A stretch of DNA of 64,000 nucleotides from Breviolum minutum Mf 1.05b.01 (taxonomy: Eukaryota > Sar > Dinophyceae > Suessiales > Symbiodiniaceae): contig DF239651.1 of the NCBI GenBank assembly GCA_000507305.1, positions 186,924 through 250,923 of the forward strand, read 5' to 3'. Shown here one piece after another: positions 21,206-34,103 of the stretch. The notes under the pieces are model-generated. The model saw nothing but the letters and a program-made list of their open reading frames with translations. It was not told the origin of the DNA and ran no database searches. Every line of letters begins with the position of its first letter. The first letter of the stretch is position 1. Position numbers and translations under genes: made by a program.

Positions 21206-22298
21206 TATGCAGAAAAACACGAAGAAGAAGTGCAAGGAACCGGTCACGGTGACCGTCGCGCGCGCCCAAAGCACGCGCCAATTCAAAACGCGCGGAGTCA
21301 CAATCTGAAAAGAGGCAAACCCCAAGTTGGCGGTGTGCAAATGAGGCTTTCAATCGTGCAGACATGCAGTTCTGTTCCACCTCATCAGAGACACAGAGTG
21401 CTGAACATGGCAAACATCAGTGAAGGATTCGTTTCTGAAAGTTATCAGAATGTGCAGCATCATATGATTTCACATGATTTCATACGATTTCACATGATTT
21501 CATTCGGCTTTGGCTTGGAAGACTTTCTGTGGATATCAATTTGGACGTCCTCTCACCAAGCCCTTCTGATGAACCAGTTGGGATGCATTGGGATGCACCC
21601 CTCCTGCCAAAACCTCTGACTACCACCCGTATATGTAACATAGCATGTCATGTGTATATATATATATATGGATATCATATGCATATATGATATACCAGTA
21701 TGTATAATGTTTATTGTATAACTTATGTGATATGTGATATTTTGCTTCATGCATCTTCATGCTTTGTTTCATTGTGACTTTCGAAGCGTTCTAAAATCCT
21801 TGAACTTCGCTGAGTTCTCCAATGTGGAACCGCTGTTTTTGCTTCAATCGCAGAGCTGGATGATCGTGACCATGCTTCAAAGTGCTTACAGTACGACGCT
21901 TTGGATGTTGCTCTTTGGCTCCACCAAAGCAAACCTGATCAAGACCCCTGCCAGACAGGAACTACGCACGGTCGATTTGCATTGATATATCCTGTTTGAT
22001 GTCAATCTTCAGCTCGCAGATTGAGATTCCTTGAAATTGGATGCTGACCTCGTTTCGAGTAGTGATCTGGTGCATGGGGCATTAATAACATACACTGAGT
22101 TCTGGTGCCCTTGGGGCATCTGCTCAGGAAATCATGGAATAGGAATAGGAGAAGTGTTGATTCAAGAATGATGAATGGCAAATAGCTGAGCTGTTTTGTA
22201 AGAAGTCTCAGTTTCCCGAGATATCAAAATCATCTAAAATTTCAATGGCCCAAGACATTTTTCTCAGGCAAAGCAGTAAAGCTGGGGTGAAATTGGCA
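21206..22298. other. No gene recognised
   Basis: Low-complexity pieces only: a TA run at 21656-21670 and a short repeated ATGATTTCACATGATTTCAT stretch at 21463-21500. No exon is supported. Confidence 0.4.
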
Positions 22299-24517
22299 TC
22301 AAGCCTCGTCTTTCACTGCCGTCCGGAACCGTCGTGCTTTGCCCCGAAGTGTTTCTGGGGCAAACTGTCTTTCTGAGCAGTGCCAAAAAACTTGACTAGT
22401 CTGTGAAGTTGGCGTTTGCAAGACTCGTGTCTTCAAACGAAACAAAACACTATACATACCATACACTCTTGTTTGTTGATGTCTTTCCTTGGTGAGACCC
22501 ATTGAAGTGGCATCAAAATGCTTCAAAATGCTTCAAAATGTTCAAAAGTCCTCGTGGCACTGCTCATTGACATTCATTGACTCATTGACTCATTGACTAT
22601 ATACATGCAGATCTTGCAATACACGCACGGTTCGGTTCAGCTCAGCAGCTCCTCAGCGTCGAACTTCATATTGCATCAAGTAACTCGGAATATCCGATCT
22701 TCTCTGCCTTTAGGTTGACTGTGCCATGACGAGCATATCCTCAGACCGACATCATGAGATCCATGCAGTTTCTCACAGAAACACACAATGCAATTTCCAA
22801 GATAAATATCGCTGGTATGTCACAGTATTTCAAATGTCTTGCCGGAATTTGAACATGAGGATGTAACTGATGTAACTGGTTCTTTTTTCACCTTCATTGT
22901 GAGTGCTCGTGTTCGCCCAGCTTCCATAGGCGTTGTATCGCATGCCCTTACCATTGGTGATGGCCATGTAGATAGTCCAAGGAGCACGGTCAGGCTCACA
23001 GAAAGTCCAGAACTTGGATTTCGAGTTCTGAGGAGGTTTACGGGAGGGTTTTCGAAGGCATTCACTTCATACTGTCTCGTGTTTTCCAAGAGACCACAGA
23101 CTTGTTTGGACAAAGACATTTGCATGGGAAAAAGAAAAATCACTCATTCCAGAAAGAGACAGTGCTGTCTAAGTTGATGTACCGAATCGAAACTCAGGGG
23201 AAAAAACGAACTCGATAGTTTTCCTCAATCTTCCTTTATCTCATCTTCATTCATTTTCAATTATCCTCATCTATGTACGCCCAATTCACTTCATGCTGAA
23301 TTCAAGCAGGTGACATGTCGATACCTGAGTTTGTGCGTCTTCTTTTTGCCTTTTGCATCTAGGGTGTAGATACATCCCGATGGTTGCCTAGGCTTTCAAG
23401 GGAATCCGGACTTCAATGGCTTGGAACAGCCACCACACTTCGACCCAGACATGCACACTTCGAATCACCTTGACATGACCTTGACTCTCGCATGCCGCCC
23501 AGCTGCTTCTTGTCTTTATAATTTAGACCATCCACTTTGCGCATTGTGAATTCTCGCCTTGCGCCAGGCTTGGACATTTAACTTGACTGTCTCATTGATA
23601 ATCTTGAATTTCTGATCGAGTGTTGAAAGTTTCTCTTTCAAGTGCCAGTTCCTAGGCCTCATCAACTGGTTCTCCACCATCAGTGCAAAAATCAATGGTT
23701 CACCTTTCTGAATATCTTCCACATCGAATTTCAACCTCAGGGCGATCAGAAAATGCTAAATGATCATCTCTTTGAATGCTCTAGCCGAGTCTTCCAGGAC
23801 TGGCAATTCAAGCTAATGCTGCCCATGCCAATAGTCCAATAGCCATGTCAAAATCGCCAGCATCAGACCTTTTCAAAGATTCCAATTACACCAGCATGCA
23901 ACTAGCATATTTTGATTCAAATGAGATGCTTTCTAAATCCGCTGCGCTCTCCCTTTCCATTCGGGTGGGGCTGATTTCCGCTGCACATGGGGTTCCATTT
24001 TCTTCAGGACCCAAAACAGTCCCCTCTCAGCAGCACCAATGCACAAACCACGTCACCCTTTTTTTGTGAGAGGTAAGAACCCCTGGAGCCAAAGCTATAT
24101 GGGGAATTGTTGCAGAGGAAAAAAACAAAGAGTTCTGAGTCGCTGGGGAGTCGTTTGGGACGCAGTTTAGATTGCTCATGCAGGTATTGCACGCATGTTG
24201 CGTGCTTGTCAAACGGAAAGTGTTTTCAAGTTGCTCGTTGTCAATGGAAGCTGACTTGTCTATTAAGAAGTATTATAAATACAATGACCTTGGCTGTACT
24301 TTGCTTGCAGCCAAACTGCTTGTAAACGTCCTTCATCTGAATGTCTGGCAGGGCAACTTGCATAGGAGAGTGCAAGCAAAAAGTGAAAAGCGTCCCACAA
24401 GCTGCTCACAAGCTGAAGCCTGCCTATGTAACTGGTTTGGAAGTATCCCTCGGCACCGTCCTTGTTGATGCCCTTGGACCAATAGCCTGCAACCATCTGC
24501 AAAAACGCTGCAGCCAC
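22299..24517 (-). CDS. Unassigned minus-strand exons, possibly 3' part of the calpain gene
   Basis: Coding-like segments: 24400-24517 (VAAAFLQMVAGYWSKGINKD, then GAEGYFQTSYIGRL); 24290-24345 (ALPDIQMKDVYKQFGCKQST) after a pyrimidine tract ending AAG; 23530-23734 (FDVEDIQKGEPLIFALMVEN, LKEKLSTLDQKFKIINETVK); 22299-22400 (ERQFAPETLRGKARRF). They follow the calpain exons on the same strand with no recognised stop between, so they may be C-terminal exons of that gene. No domain is recognised. Between them I see short repeats only (for example TTGACTCATTGACTCATTGA at 22571). Confidence 0.35.
24071..24110. repeat. Short dispersed hairpin repeat, copy 1
   Basis: GTAAGAACCCCTGGAGCCAA followed by AGCTATATGGGGAA; matches 31971-32008. 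The CCCC and GGGG arms pair around an AGC...AGC core. Confidence 0.6.
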
Positions 24518-25030
24518 AGGCTTTGCACTGGGAAATCAATTACGTATTTTGTGGTGCTGCTATTGCTTACTGCCAAATGCATCTAAATGCTATCCCTGCT
24601 ATCCACCATGCCACTGCATGCGTCAAAACTTAAGGAAAGCGAATGAGCAGGAAATGGTCTCATTGGTCTCCCTAGCTGTGCAGAACCGGCCTTGATTTTG
24701 AGTGACTTGAATCCTGAAGCCAATACTTTGCTGGCTTTGTGTCTTATCTTTCAGTGAAAGGAGGCTGAGTGCATATCAAGAAAGTATCAAGACTGCATCA
24801 AAGTCTTTTTGCTCTCTCCATTTGGAAGCCAAGAATCATGTCTCCCTTTTGGAAGCTGATTTCGTCATCGTCTTGGGCCTGAGCGAAGCCATCTATTTAA
24901 CCCATGCGCCTCATGGATCCATCAAACCATAACATATCACAAGCTATCATAAATCATACCATCAAACACTATAAAACACTATATTCTAAAACATTCAAAT
25001 TATCAGATTCATGTGTATATATATATATAT

Positions 25031-25130
25031 ATACTGGTTGGTGGTTTCAACCCCCTTGAAAAATATCAGTCAAAATGGGAATCTTCCCCAAATAGGGGTA
25101 AAACATAAAAAATATTTGAAACCACCACCA
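25031..25130. repeat. Dispersed foldback-like repeat, copy 2
   Basis: Terminal inverted repeats TTGGTGGTTTCAA (25035) and TTGAAACCACCACCAA (25112) flank about 65 bp. The left 50 bases match the copy at 8222. Non-coding and MITE-like. Confidence 0.75.
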
Positions 25131-25650
25131 AGTATAAATACGTGTATATATTCAAATTCCCAGTTTCACAGCATTGTGCATTTTGGCACCTAGCCCTCCT
25201 AAATGGAGCATCTGCTGGTCGGGACAGCCCCAAAGTCAACAAGTTTGCATCATTTTGGCACGGGCCTTCCGAATTCTATGATCTGTAGACTTTCGACATG
25301 GGCTTTTTGCAAAACCGCACTTCATCTAGCTTGGCCTATGCCTGCCCATACGTACTGACGTCCGTCTGAAATATGTTCATCCATACATATGACACAGAAA
25401 TAATCATAAGTACTACCTCATCTGCTCTTGTCTGGTCTATCCTCTCTCATCTTGCTGTAGCTGATCCTGCTTTTTATTGTCTTGTTTGTCCAAATTTGTC
25501 CTTCTGTCTATCTTTACATGGGCCCCCTCCCACACGGAGTAGCCTACCATATTCCATCCTACCCCACCCATAGAAGCATGTCTTCTACACAACACTTCAC
25601 ACTGTCAAACTTTTATAAAATTCACGGCCCTCACACCCTTCGCACAGACC

Positions 25651-28600
25651 TGAAAGTTGGACAAGTCACGTTGTAGTCTTTTTTCGCACGTCCCTTCGTC
25701 TCTTCGTTGCTGAAAATTCCTCGTTGTACAGCACACTGCCAGGTTGGCCCAAAGTGTCGAAGGAACGAACACCTCTTCGACAACTGCACGAAGTCCTGGA
25801 GCACAGCATTTTAGTCATGTTTTCTCCCATGTCTTCAGAAAATTCTGTTAGCCATCATTCTGGCTACAACTTTTTCAAAGTGTTGCAGTAATCTTTGTCT
25901 GTGTTCCCCCTTCCCGTCTGTAGACTGCTCAGTCGTCCCTGTCCTCAATTGGCATCCAAAACGTTCCATCAACCTGGGTCATTTCCACGCGTGAACTTTC
26001 AATTGACACTGAATTGGTTTCACTTGTGTCTTGAATCTACAAGAGCCTATTGTATCTGCTTCATTTTATGATTATTATATATGTATAATTTGATTACATA
26101 TACAGTATACAGTTATTACATTATACTTTCCAATGTCTGGATGAATTCATCTCTTAAAGAAGGTGAGCCAGCAGCTAACCTTTGCAAGCAACTAGAGCCC
26201 ATGGTTCACATGCTGTTCCATGTTGTTTCATGTTGAGACAAACTATGCGAAAGGCAAAGCCAGCCCCACATTTGTAGCCCACTTCCCAGTGCACCTTGCC
26301 CTCATGGTTCAGCGCTTCCTTCAACTCGTCTGTCATCTCATCAGATTTATCGCTGTAGGGGCCAGTCCACTCGCCTAACCATCGGGAAACCATGCCATCT
26401 GCGCTTCACCAAACGCCAAAACTCTTGCTCCACTAAAGCCCAAGCCTGAGCCCCAGGGATTTCGGCAGCAAATCAGCTGCTTTCCATCAACTTCAGCTGT
26501 CCTGAAGTGTGTGCAAATGGCAGCAAGATATTCTGAGACGGTGCAATCAGACATTTCTCGCACAATGAAGAATCAAATGCTGCCGACGCCGGCAACAGTG
26601 GTCCTGATAATAGAGTAGCAATGACCACCAACGAGTCCACATGGCAGACCTTGCTTTTGAGCGCCGGAGTTTTGAGACATACAGTACCACACGGAGTTTT
26701 GTGGTTTGGCACACTCCGCAAAGCATCAATCCATATTTAAAACGTGTCTGTACGTCTAATGAGTCTAATGTCACAAGGAACTCATTTCCTCAACCGAATT
26801 TCTGTCGAGAATATCGCATTACTCACCATCAACTCATCAACCTTCTTTTCAGATCCTTTGAGGTGGAAGGTCCGGTGGATTTTGCCAAGGGACCCGTTTC
26901 TCCACAATCTCCTCCCTCGCCTCCTTCCATCTGGGCATATTTGCCTTTGCTGGGTTGTGTCCATGAAGTGCACATCAACTCACCATCCTCAAGAGCCTCA
27001 TCACAAGGCTCCAATTCGGGACGCAAAATGTTGCAGTTGCATTTAGCTGAAATTTAGCTCTCAAGTTGCAGAATTCCAGTGTGTTGAAACTCGCCCAAAA
27101 GGATCAATGCTGACCTTGTGGACAAGCTTGAAGTACTCTTTGGGCTGGTCGAAGTAATCACTGCTGATCGAATATCTTCCGGTCACGCCACCCAACCAGC
27201 AAAACATCGCTTCTGTGCCCTGGCCACCATCACACATCTCAATGCAGGTGTGGTGCTTGAAAAAGGCCTGGCAGGTAGGAAAATAAGAACGTGAAACACG
27301 AGAAACGCTGAAACACGAGAAACGCTCGATGTTCTTGGAAAACCCACAAAATTCAGAAGACTTAAATGTGTTCAAAGATGTTCAAAGCTTCAATCTTCAA
27401 ACCTACGACACAACACGTATCAACACAACTTGCAACTACTGATGCCAAGCGTGTTAGATGTGTTACTGTGGAGAATGCGCCTCGCCTTTTCGATCAGCGC
27501 CACCCACATCTCATTGTCTTGCATGCTTGTTGCATACATCACTCGGCTGGAGCTTCGCATACCAAGATAATCATCGATGATGACATAGGTGAAATTTCCT
27601 TCCACGTTGAAGAGCAAGCCATAGACCTGAAAGGGTTCAAATTCTTGTCACGTTTTTGTCGTGTTTTTTCTCCGAAAGTCGCTTTATGCCTTTTCCTCCC
27701 CGAGGCTCCCGGACGCCGACGTCCATGTCGTAGTGCACGAAGACTTGACGGACAAAGCGCTTGCGATTGGCTGCAACCGCAGCCAGAGCTCCAAGCATGT
27801 AGCAATCTCCACATCTGCCTTGATCCTGAGAAAGTTTTAAGAGAAATTGCATTGCATAGCCTATCAAGATGAATCTGTTAAGAAGTTCCCCTATCGATCA
27901 TGGAGTCATGGAGGCTTTTGGGGGCATTTTGTAAGTGCCAAGAATATCCAAGAATCAACGTCGTTGCCACCTGCACCATCGATGGTCAACTGCCCTTCCG
28001 CCCAAACCTCCAAGCTACGCATGCTGCAACAATGCAACATAATTAAAAAAATCTACAAATATTTGTTGGCAAATTTTAGCAGACATGTTTTGAGTTTTTT
28101 GATATGTCGATTTGCCTGGAAATGCTTAGACTCATTTTGGACTACCTTTCCTCTGGCCATGCTCCATAGCTTATATCCTTAGTGTGATACGCCCTGACTT
28201 CCCCGCCTCCTTTGCTCGCATCCAACCGTTTCCTGGCTTGCTGGCTGTGCAGTCATAGCCTGGCTTCTCCTTGTCCACATACATCACCTCGAGGTGTCGC
28301 AGATTCCAGGGAGAAGCATGTCACATGAGTCACATGAGTCACATGAGTCGCATGTACTTTTCACGTGGTGGATCACTTCTTTTGGTTCTGCTTCCTGGTT
28401 TTGTTGTTCCACTCCTTTCGTGTCCAGCACTCTGGCTCTAAACCCCAGCATAGATGCTGCAAAAGTATACAAAGTCAGTGAAACCAGGGAAAGTATGCAA
28501 AGATATGCAAAGTATGCAAAGGGAAGTAAAAACAAACTAGGACAAGTGCACCATCCATCAAGGTCAGGATCAAATGGTCTGTCACACGTTGGGAGTCGAC

Positions 28601-28818
28601 AAAATATGGCACGGAAGAAAGCCAAAAACTGATATAATCGACAACATGATGCAATATCTCAACAGCATAACAACACATAACATCAGTTCAGCTTCTCAAC
28701 ATTTTCTGAAACCGAGGCACAAAATTCTCATCCGCATTGGGGTCAAATGTGGTGTCCACGAACTTCTCTCCACTGCCTTCGGAGCGTTTGACTGGGTGTC
28801 CCCGGTGTCTCTTGGTTT
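25651..28818 (-). CDS. Calpain-family cysteine protease (catalytic core intact)
   Basis: Calcium-dependent intracellular protease of peptidase family C2. Core exons rejoin in frame: 27715-27825 (DQGRCGDCYMLGALAA; catalytic Cys in GDC), 27486-27626 (VYGLLFNVEGNFTYVIIDDY, EMWVALIEK), 27115-27267 (AFFKHHTCIEMCDGG, FCWLGGVTG), 26945-26987 (DGELMCTSW), 26604-26649 (LVGGHCYSIIR; catalytic His), 26452-26501 (TAEVDGKQLICCRNPWG; catalytic Asn), 26295-26374 (EWTGPYSDKS), 25944-25973 (VDGTFWMPIE), about 25651-25795 (DFVQLSKRCSF). Calpain anchors such as QG.LGDC, iDD.LP, EfW..LlEKAyaK, GHAYSv, RNPWG.EW.G.WSD and dG.FWM are all matched. Five of the eight introns would be GC-AG or GA-AG. Probable upstream exons: about 28700-28818 (GEKFVDTTFDPNADENFV, like the F.D..FP entry of calpains), 28190-28310 (VMYVDKEKPGYDCT, NGWMRAKEAGKSGR) and 27950-28016 (LEVWAEGQLTIDGAG). 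The true N- and C-termini are not fixed. Confidence 0.9.
28317..28351. repeat. 10-bp tandem repeat (CATGAGTCA type)
   Basis: Three and a half copies of TCACATGAG-T within a calpain intron. A related array of GTGACACACG lies at 35785-35833. Confidence 0.75.
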
Positions 28819-29199
28819 CTGCAGAACAGAAACGGACGAACCAAAAACAAAAAATCCCATCGGCGCCTTGACAACGTTCGATGATCTCCTCTCAATTTCT
28901 GCCACTCAAAACACGGGATATTGACCACACAGACTTGACTTTGAAAACATTGAATCTGTCATTTTGAGAGTCCTGAACTTCCTTGCGGCAGTTCTCCCGA
29001 GCACGCTGCCAAGACGAAACAGCACTCAGTGTGTTGGGGTGTCTTGCTGCACGTGCAGTGAACATTGCGAGGCCATCGCCCAAGCCGCCCAGGACCTGTG
29101 TAAGTCTACGCCAACCCAAGCGTTAAAGGATTACCATGAATTTAAATTGGAAGGTACTCCGGTCAGGCTCAATCCTACCAACAAGAAGAAACAGCATTT

Positions 29200-31170
29200 C
29201 GACTGACCTTCGTTTCAAGAGCAGAAAGCTTTGCTTCAGCAAGCTCGCTTTCTGCATCTTCAGGACTCTTATTTTTCACCTTGGACGGGCTGTTTGCTTC
29301 GCAGGTGCATTGAGCAAATGCCACACCGTCAAGGGCAAGTTGCTTGGAGGTGTCGCAGCAGGCCATCGAGACCAGTTTTCATTGCCAGATCGGTCTCAAA
29401 GCGGCTTTCTTCAGAGGGAGTTTCAAGATCCACTACAGGCACCTGGTGATCGCAGAATTTGAAAATTCAAAATGATCAAATCAACAGAAAAAAATTAATA
29501 CAAAACACTTGCCCATCGGAATGTTGCCACGATCATCAGCGTGGCACAAAAAATATCGGAACATCAGTACACCGAAGATTTGAACTCTTCCACCAACAGC
29601 AGGCTTTCATCAGTTGTTGCCAGTGATAACAGTGATAAGCTTTTTTACATGTTTTTCTACCTGCCTTGCCCTTCTTGACTCTTCCCACCGCGCCACGCAA
29701 TTCCTCGATGCCTGCAGCCATGTGTATTTTTCACAAGCAACCAATGACACTAACATCACGGTTGAAAAGCCTCGAACCTCACCGCCATCTCCGCAATCTT
29801 CCCAAACATCATGTCATCTTGTCTTTTCATTCAGTTGAAAGAACTAGGGAGACGGTGCGTAGAAGCAAAATCAGGGAAAAGAACACTAACAGCCTGACTC
29901 TCTATACTCTTTATCCCAACTCCGCACTTTGTGGACCAGAAAACTGGCCTGCTTTGCCAATCCCGTTCAGCTCCATGGCCAAATACTTCACGGCAACCTC
30001 CTCGCCCTACACAGCCAGTGTCGTCATGAACCTTCTGGCCTTTCTACCAAGTGAAGCCGAGCTATATGTTTTGATTGTTTTTTTGCAGCGATTTTTGGAG
30101 CACATCTCGTGTTAAGTTGACAACTTCAATATGCTTCAAAACGATGCAAGTCTTACCAGTCCGGAAGGCACCTCTCCCAGATCGGCAAGGGCACCTATCA
30201 ACATGTTCTTTGTATGTCTTAGAACTTAAATGGATTTGTCGCTTCCTAAGCTGAAAAAGCCACGCCCTGACGTCAAATTGTTGCTGGCGATACTTATACG
30301 ATCGTACATCATGCCAATCACTAATCACCATGATCGTTGTCATCACAATGTTTCATCATCAATGAAATGAATGAATGAATAATTAGAAATTGATACAAAT
30401 TACATCAAACTAGATTGCATGCTGCCTTCAAAGCTCTCAACGGCAGCAGCACGACAAACGCCCACACTCAGCATGGCCGAGGCCCATTCTGCCTGGATCG
30501 TGTGGTTGAAAAGTTGATACTGATCCCAAGGACCTCCAGAAAATCTTCACAAATCCACAAAGTTCAGTTCTTAAACTTGTTTCTCGTGAATTTCTCCATC
30601 ATTTCTTATTTGTTTATAATTTATATATGTGTTCATTCATTTCTGTCGGTTTTGGACTTGACCTTTAGGACGTCTCTCCTCGTGATTAGTGAAGTCCCTG
30701 GAGTCATTCGGAGCCTTGGTAACCATAGTCTCTCCATCGATATCTTCCTTGTCCTTTTGGCAACTTGCAAAATACAAAAAAAAACGGGAAAATATTGAAA
30801 ATACATGCCAAAATGCAAAGAACTGAGTGGATTGGGGGATAAGCCTATTCGAGAAGTTTGCAGCTCTGTAATTTGACAATTGACCAACATCCGGAAACGA
30901 TTTCAACAGCAATGTGGAGAAAACAGACTAGTTTCATCTCTGCTCACACTCCATTCTCCCCTGAAGGCAGAGATAATTTTTGTAACATCTTGCCAAGCAG
31001 CAGGCTTTACTAGTTTGAGCGTTTTTCAATTGGCATCTACAACAAGGGGATTTTTTCTCCTTTACTGTTCGTATTGAATCTGGATCAATCACCCTTGATC
31101 CCCTCATGTTTCCAGCAATTCTCCAACGATACGAGTCCGTCCTCTGCATCGTAGGTCACGCTGAAATTCT
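29200..31170 (-). CDS. Coding-like exons upstream of the calpain core
   Basis: 29204-29360 reads QCTCEANSPSKVKNK then SELAEAKLSALETK with a GTCAGT donor. 29365-29440 reads VPVVDLETPSEESRFETDLA after an AG. 29660-29720 reads GIEELRGAVGRVKKGKAG before GTAGAA. 31098-31167 reads NFSVTYDAEDGLVSLENCW after CAACAG. All are on the minus strand between the EF-hand exons and the calpain exons and could link them. No domain is recognised, and about 1.5 kb of the interval shows nothing. Confidence 0.35.
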
Positions 31171-31544
31171 GTTGAACGACGTCCTACATTGAATTAATTG
31201 CACGCTTCCAATCGGCGATTGCTGAACAAACTTAGGGAAAGAAACATTTTTAAAACAACTACAACGAAATACAATAAGCAGACAAGCACACATATTGGTC
31301 ACATTAGTCACACGTGAAGTCAATTTGTCTTACTCGGCCAGACTTTCCGCCACTTTGAGAGGACAAAGAGCACAAAGAGCACAAGCCTGCGTACCACCAC
31401 CTCCGCCGCTGTTGGGATCATCATCATCGCTTTCATCCGCGATATTATCATCGTCAGCCACACCTTGCATTCACGGGAAAACGTGGTTGTTAAAACACAT
31501 TGGAACAAAACCTCAAGGCAAGATGTTTTTCCGATGCATAGGAC

Positions 31545-31620
31545 CCAAATAGCATGGAAAGGTATCAGCGATTTTCTGCAATTTGTTTCAAGCCGATTCA
31601 CAAGATAGATCTTTTTCGAT
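31545..31620 (-). repeat. Dispersed repeat, copy A (inverted relative to 39210)
   Basis: Read on the minus strand this matches 39210-39283 over about 75 bases: AGATCTATCTTGTGAATC, ACAAATTGCAGAAAATC and CCATGCTATTTGGG are shared. It is non-coding. Confidence 0.75.
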
Positions 31621-31970
31621 AGATATATTTCGGGCAAGAAACAAACCAAAATACAGATATGTATAAAATATAACCAAACAGAAATGGAAATTCATATAAA
31701 GATAAAACTGCGAATCCCCACCCGTACACGCATCAGATGACACCTCCACTGACACCCTCCGTGACAGCCTCTCTTAGATCTGCAAACCCCTGACCCTACA
31801 CACAGAAGATTACACCTCCAACGACACCCTGTGTGATGACAGCCCGGTCTTGGATCTGCGAACCCTGACCCCTACACACACCAGACGACACCTCCAACGA
31901 CTCCCTGTGTGCCGGCCCCCCCCCCACAACGAATCCACAAAATCTGCAAACCCTCACCGATCAACTTGAA

Positions 31971-32010
31971 GTAAGAACCCCTATAGCTACAGCTATTTGG
32001 GGAAAAAAAC
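31971..32010. repeat. Short dispersed hairpin repeat, copy 2
   Basis: GTAAGAACCCCTATAGCTAC followed by AGCTATTTGGGGAA; matches 24071-24110. About 65 bp upstream is a 9-C homopolymer run (31918-31926). Confidence 0.6.
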
Positions 32011-32820
32011 ACGAGTGCAAATACGAATCTCGCTCTCCTAACTGTTTCATCCGAAAATGCATGGTGACTTTCTCCAAGACACCCAGCACGCCGGGCAATC
32101 CAAAGCCGTCACCTCACAGTCGAGTAGTGGCACAAACGCTGCTGCACAACTGCAGCGTTGAATGATTTTGGTTCCTTCATAAAGCCTCAAAGATGACTAC
32201 ATTTCGAAAGACTTGCTATGTCGCGAAATGCGATTAAAGATCGGCGCATTGAAACCATAGAGGGGGTATGTAAATGTATGTAAGACATTGAGCCATTAAT
32301 TTTGTGTGCAAAACCTTGCTTCACAAGTTTGAAGGGTCAAAGCTGAGTGCACGAAAAGCGTTCTAAGTGCAGCTGGTACAGCACGGGAGCAAAGGGAACC
32401 AACAAGTCATCTCCCACAGGGCAAAGGAAATGCAAGGTGGGAAGGACCTTCAACTGCAACGTTGGCCCCCAGCTGTACATAGAGTTATGACTACCCCGAG
32501 GATTAGTAGTTTGGCCATGTCACGAAACACTCCTGGGGTCTTGAACATCATGTCAACCCGTTGAATCGCTCTAGTTTGATGAACAAATGAAATGCAAAAA
32601 TGCAAAAAAAAAAAAAACATCTCCTCGCTGAACCAAGCGGGCCGCTCTAATCGAGCTAAAACAAAGGGACTCCAAGATTTGCCATCAAATTGCATCTCAT
32701 CCAAAAAGGAAATACATACGACGCTGTAACGTGGTACAACGGTACAACATATCAACAAACAAAACAATCAACATGATTTTGTGTCAAGTCTCCCAACAGC
32801 TTCTGGTTGGATCCACTTAC

Positions 32821-32873
32821 TTCTGTGCCGAAGACATAGTCAATAAACTCGTCTGCCGTTAGTTTCCCATTTC
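32821..32873 (-). CDS. EF-hand exon (second half of a calcium-binding loop)
   Basis: The exon is bounded by AG on its 5' side and GTAAGT on its 3' side, and reads NGKLTADEFIDYVFGTE. NGKLTADEF fits loop positions 5-12 of an EF-hand (Asn5, Gly6, Leu8, Glu12) followed by the F helix. The first half of the loop must be on the preceding exon, not identified. It lies between the calpain exons and the SH3-like exons on the same strand. Confidence 0.6.
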
Positions 32874-33879
32874 CTCAGCAACACAAAAAAAGGGAGGTGC
32901 AATTCAATCAGAGATTGCTTCGGACGGCTGCTTGAGCTGGATTGTGAACATCGCATCAATGCAGCACAGCGATAGTAGAACAATGCAATAATACGGCATT
33001 CATCTAACATCTGTAAATAACCCGCCAACACGAGCAACCACAACCAATACGCAACCACAACCACAACAACAGCCATAGAAAAACCGGACTTTGGTGCAAA
33101 AGCTTTCAAAGCGACGACGACAAACCTGCGGGACTTTGACTCAAATGCCTTCGCTTTGCCCGTGGGCCTCTCAGACTCTAAGTCAAATATAAAGCCAAAC
33201 TTTCTGAAACTCGACAAAGCCAACATCACAACAGTCTTGTGTTCGGGTCGCCGGCTTTGCGAAGCCAAACACTACATCATGTGTCCAAATTGAAAGCTTT
33301 GGTATAGTGATGCTGCATGTATCTTCCCCAGCCACTGAACACTCAAAAAATGTGAAGGTTACATGTGCTTTTCTCGCGGCTTCGAGTGTCCATCTTTATC
33401 CAATGCCGAGAACAACCTCGGCCACAACTTTTGGAACAAAAAAATGAGATGTCGGTTTCTGCAAGACAAAAGTGCAGAAGCACTCGAAAAACACAGGGAT
33501 GCTCGATATTTAGCAAACTTTGTAGCAAAGTCTTTGCAAACTTTTTAGCAAATCCCAGACTTCCTCATTTTCGTTGGGCTTTCAGACTGTACTGTGTTGC
33601 TCCAATTGCAGCTTAGCAGCTCGCCACACTCATCATCTGAGAGCCCCGAGCCATCCCCGTTGAGATTCTTTAGGACAGAGGAGAGTTCCTGTTTGACAGT
33701 TCTGACTCGCGTACTCGACAAAAAATTAAGTGCGAAACAGGCAAATCTTGTTATCTATTGTTTTTTCTCTTCTAATCCTTTTTCCTTCCAGCTAGGGTGA
33801 AACTTGTTTATGCAAACGTCTCAGAACATGAACAAGCAACAGAGGCATGAATGATGCAAGACTGCAAGACTTACTGAGG

Positions 33880-34103
33880 TGCATCTTATCGCCGAGGCTC
33901 TTCCAGCGACAATTTACCATCTCCATTCTTGTCGAAACGTTTGAAGGTAGCCTGGCTTCAAAGGATTTCAGTGCAATTTCTGTGAGGACATACTCTGCAT
34001 CCATTCCCACCTTGAGCTCGTTGACACTATCATTGTCCAAGTTGATGTACTTGAGCTTCTCTGGAGAAAAGGCACAACATCCGTCGGCAAAGCGTGCAAA
34101 CAA
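33880..34103 (-). CDS. EF-hand calcium-binding exon
   Basis: FKRFDKNGDGKLSLEE is a complete canonical EF-hand: Asp1, Asn3, Asp5, Gly6, Leu8, Glu12. It follows an AG at about 33952. The preceding sequence, in a frame offset by two bases, also reads like protein (LKYINLDNDSVNELKVGMDA, then YVLTEIALKSF), so either an intron of unseen extent or a frameshift lies at the junction. Calcium binding fits the calpain neighbour; whether it is one gene is inference. Confidence 0.65.

Noticed and set aside
26641-27057. 138-codon plus frame
   Set aside because: It is antisense to calpain exons whose frames and catalytic motifs are unambiguous.
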